Below, in pieces: positions 63,901 through 64,000 of a stretch of DNA of 64,000 nt. Within the stretch, counting starts at the first letter, position 1. The number at the start of each line of letters is the position of its first letter. Below the pieces are notes generated by a model. The model was not told the origin of the DNA and made no database searches. It saw nothing but the letters and a program-made list of their open reading frames with translations. The stretch comes from Flavobacterium sp. (GTDB lineage Bacteria; Bacteroidota; Bacteroidia; Flavobacteriales; Flavobacteriaceae): positions 151,725 through 215,724 of the forward strand of contig NZ_JAIXSL010000024.1 of the NCBI RefSeq assembly GCF_027484705.1. The letters are read 5' to 3'. Both the position numbers and the translations under genes were made by a program.

Positions 63901-64000
63901 CTGGATCGGTTCCAGCGGCAGATTTGCCACCAGGAGTCACGGGTTCTTTCTCAGGAAGTACCTTTACGATTTCGGGAACACCCACTACAGCTGGCACCTA
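60906..64000 (+). CDS. Very large secreted adhesin-like protein, partial (C-terminus outside window)
   Basis: The frame starts at 60906 (MKKILLYFILILMGITKIYSQ, a signal peptide cleaved after SQ) and stays open to the window end: 1031 residues with no stop. The first 190 residues form a beta-sandwich (NLAANGDFSLGNSGFFSDY, ending FAIDDITFT), like carbohydrate-binding modules of surface proteins. Two Ig/PKD-like domains follow (TGTNSVCQNSVGNLITFTGA; FGDAYVCSGASGVVTFAGTP). A region near 480-700 with FYGNCYNNVVIGSNGLISFD and ETTNIIEVLVNKR resembles a nidogen-like fold. More Ser/Thr-rich beta-domains with paired Cys complete the visible part. Such proteins usually end in a T9SS gliding-motility-type sorting domain and act as adhesins. 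The C-terminus is needed to confirm that. Confidence 0.85.
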   Translation, partial: MKKILLYFILILMGITKIYSQNLAANGDFSLGNSGFFSDYANAATNTGNASPLFGVVADPSTWDASYPACTDHTGSSGNMLVLNSANVNNIVWRETIPVTPGKNYAFSYWVHSLQNTDPASLKVVINGVAVGTASTAPATAVCGTWLKITVNWNSGVSNAAIVDIMHNATLIGNAFAIDDITFTALPTATITGTNSVCQNSVGNLITFTGADGIAPYTFIYNINGGSSQSIITTTGSSVTLPIPTTATGVFNYNLESVSYGTTTVYTQNQTGTATITVLPLPTATIFGDAYVCSGASGVVTFAGTPNATVNYTINSGPVQTVLLDGSGNAAVSSGVLTASSVYELVTVDSNGTTNCSQQVTGSATLSVPAASAFGNTTISPGGSAVITFFGTPGVTVNFTSPLGTHSVVLSATGVGYFNVPYIDSTTIFTLVDATVGACSTALSGTVTITVRALCDIASAGTLPLAEVNIIAPQAVCNLGQCTDLFAEYTKIATTDDGVSTTDDYAVCSIPYAPSFPFTGGTVLNATCDDAWSPIVTLPFDFNFYGNCYNNVVIGSNGLISFDLAYTPSPCPMLQYCEWNYNTTIPNGGFPIKNAIYGVYQDTRVDTVADLSTQNVNYYVLDSGPNAAPNRVFVANFNRLDLFGCETSPNKQTSQIVIHETTNIIEVLVNKRTSCTTWTNPNGMIGIQNQAGTAAKAAPGRNSGTWSANTEAWRFSPIGKPSATTTELSWELNGGPIGSINENPLTVCPTVSGTYSAVVKYKKCNGTTVRVQDDVTVNVATPLPVINPQNITFCSSTLPPYTVDIDQNTAMLSTIPVADQGNYSITYYERFDDAKFAAPNNITNLTTYQVSLVPKTIYVRIEDLVTTGCYNVRSFVIDVVSSPSGTFSYSGSPYCNNDSVLKLPTLFSLTAGGTFTASSPNLIINGTTGAITASASQIGIYTVSYDIPATALCPAFHYDTLVEIIACSCNVTASSSLETVCVGMAIPLITYTSSTVATSGSVPAADLPPGVTGSFSGSTFTISGTPTTAGT

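Overview
The window looks like a chromosomal segment from a member of the Flavobacteriaceae, probably Flavobacterium or a close relative. The evidence is a carboxypeptidase with a type IX secretion (T9SS) C-terminal sorting domain, a fused SecDF, bacillithiol deacetylase BshB1, a LETM1-related biofilm-type protein, two DUF3667 zinc-ribbon membrane proteins, and several promoters fitting the Bacteroidetes housekeeping consensus (TTG, 17-23 nt, TAnnTTTG). I see no prophage, transposase, CRISPR array or rRNA operon. Both ends cut genes: a LETM1-like protein at the left and a giant secreted adhesin-like protein at the right.

Layout. 1-4 kb: LETM1-like fragment, YdeI/OmpD-associated protein, lipoprotein Cu/Zn superoxide dismutase divergent from a YihY/BrkB membrane protein, then a strongly folded intergenic segment with an intrinsic terminator that looks like an undescribed or 6S-like small RNA. 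4-12.5 kb: a fatty-acid beta-oxidation operon on the minus strand, led by a MarR repressor (MarR, 3-hydroxyacyl-CoA dehydrogenase/enoyl-CoA hydratase, thiolase, a broken four-helix-bundle gene, acyl-CoA dehydrogenase), plus a long-chain acyl-CoA ligase next to it. 12.5-24 kb: LTA-synthase-like phosphotransferase with a phosphatase partner, a DUF3667 gene truncated by an amber codon, a T9SS-exported M14 carboxypeptidase, purL, and a beta-helix lipoprotein. 24-31.5 kb: hotdog thioesterase plus isochorismate synthase (menaquinone), bshB1, tRNA-His, an ECF sigma factor unit whose promoter is duplicated in front of an exported alpha/beta hydrolase, M28 peptidase, a second DUF3667 protein, and a dienelactone-hydrolase-like protein. 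31.5-47 kb: small proteins, then a surface-glycan region (two GT-B and two GT-A glycosyltransferases, ftsE, a large TPR protein with an outer-membrane barrel and a GreA-like protein, two acyltransferases, a GT-C-like membrane protein). 47-64 kb: mostly housekeeping genes (asnB, dipeptide epimerase, gyrB, mdh, secDF, a methyltransferase, lgt, yidD, cysS, folE), then the adhesin-like gene.

The most interesting items are the nested-hairpin RNA candidate at 3326-3466, the two matching ECF-type promoters (GTAAC-N15-GTATC) at 27266-27290 and 28393-28417, a perfect palindrome overlapping the expected -33 region of the MarR/beta-oxidation promoter, two independent in-frame amber interruptions with the reading frame preserved downstream, and two families of short palindromic intergenic repeats.
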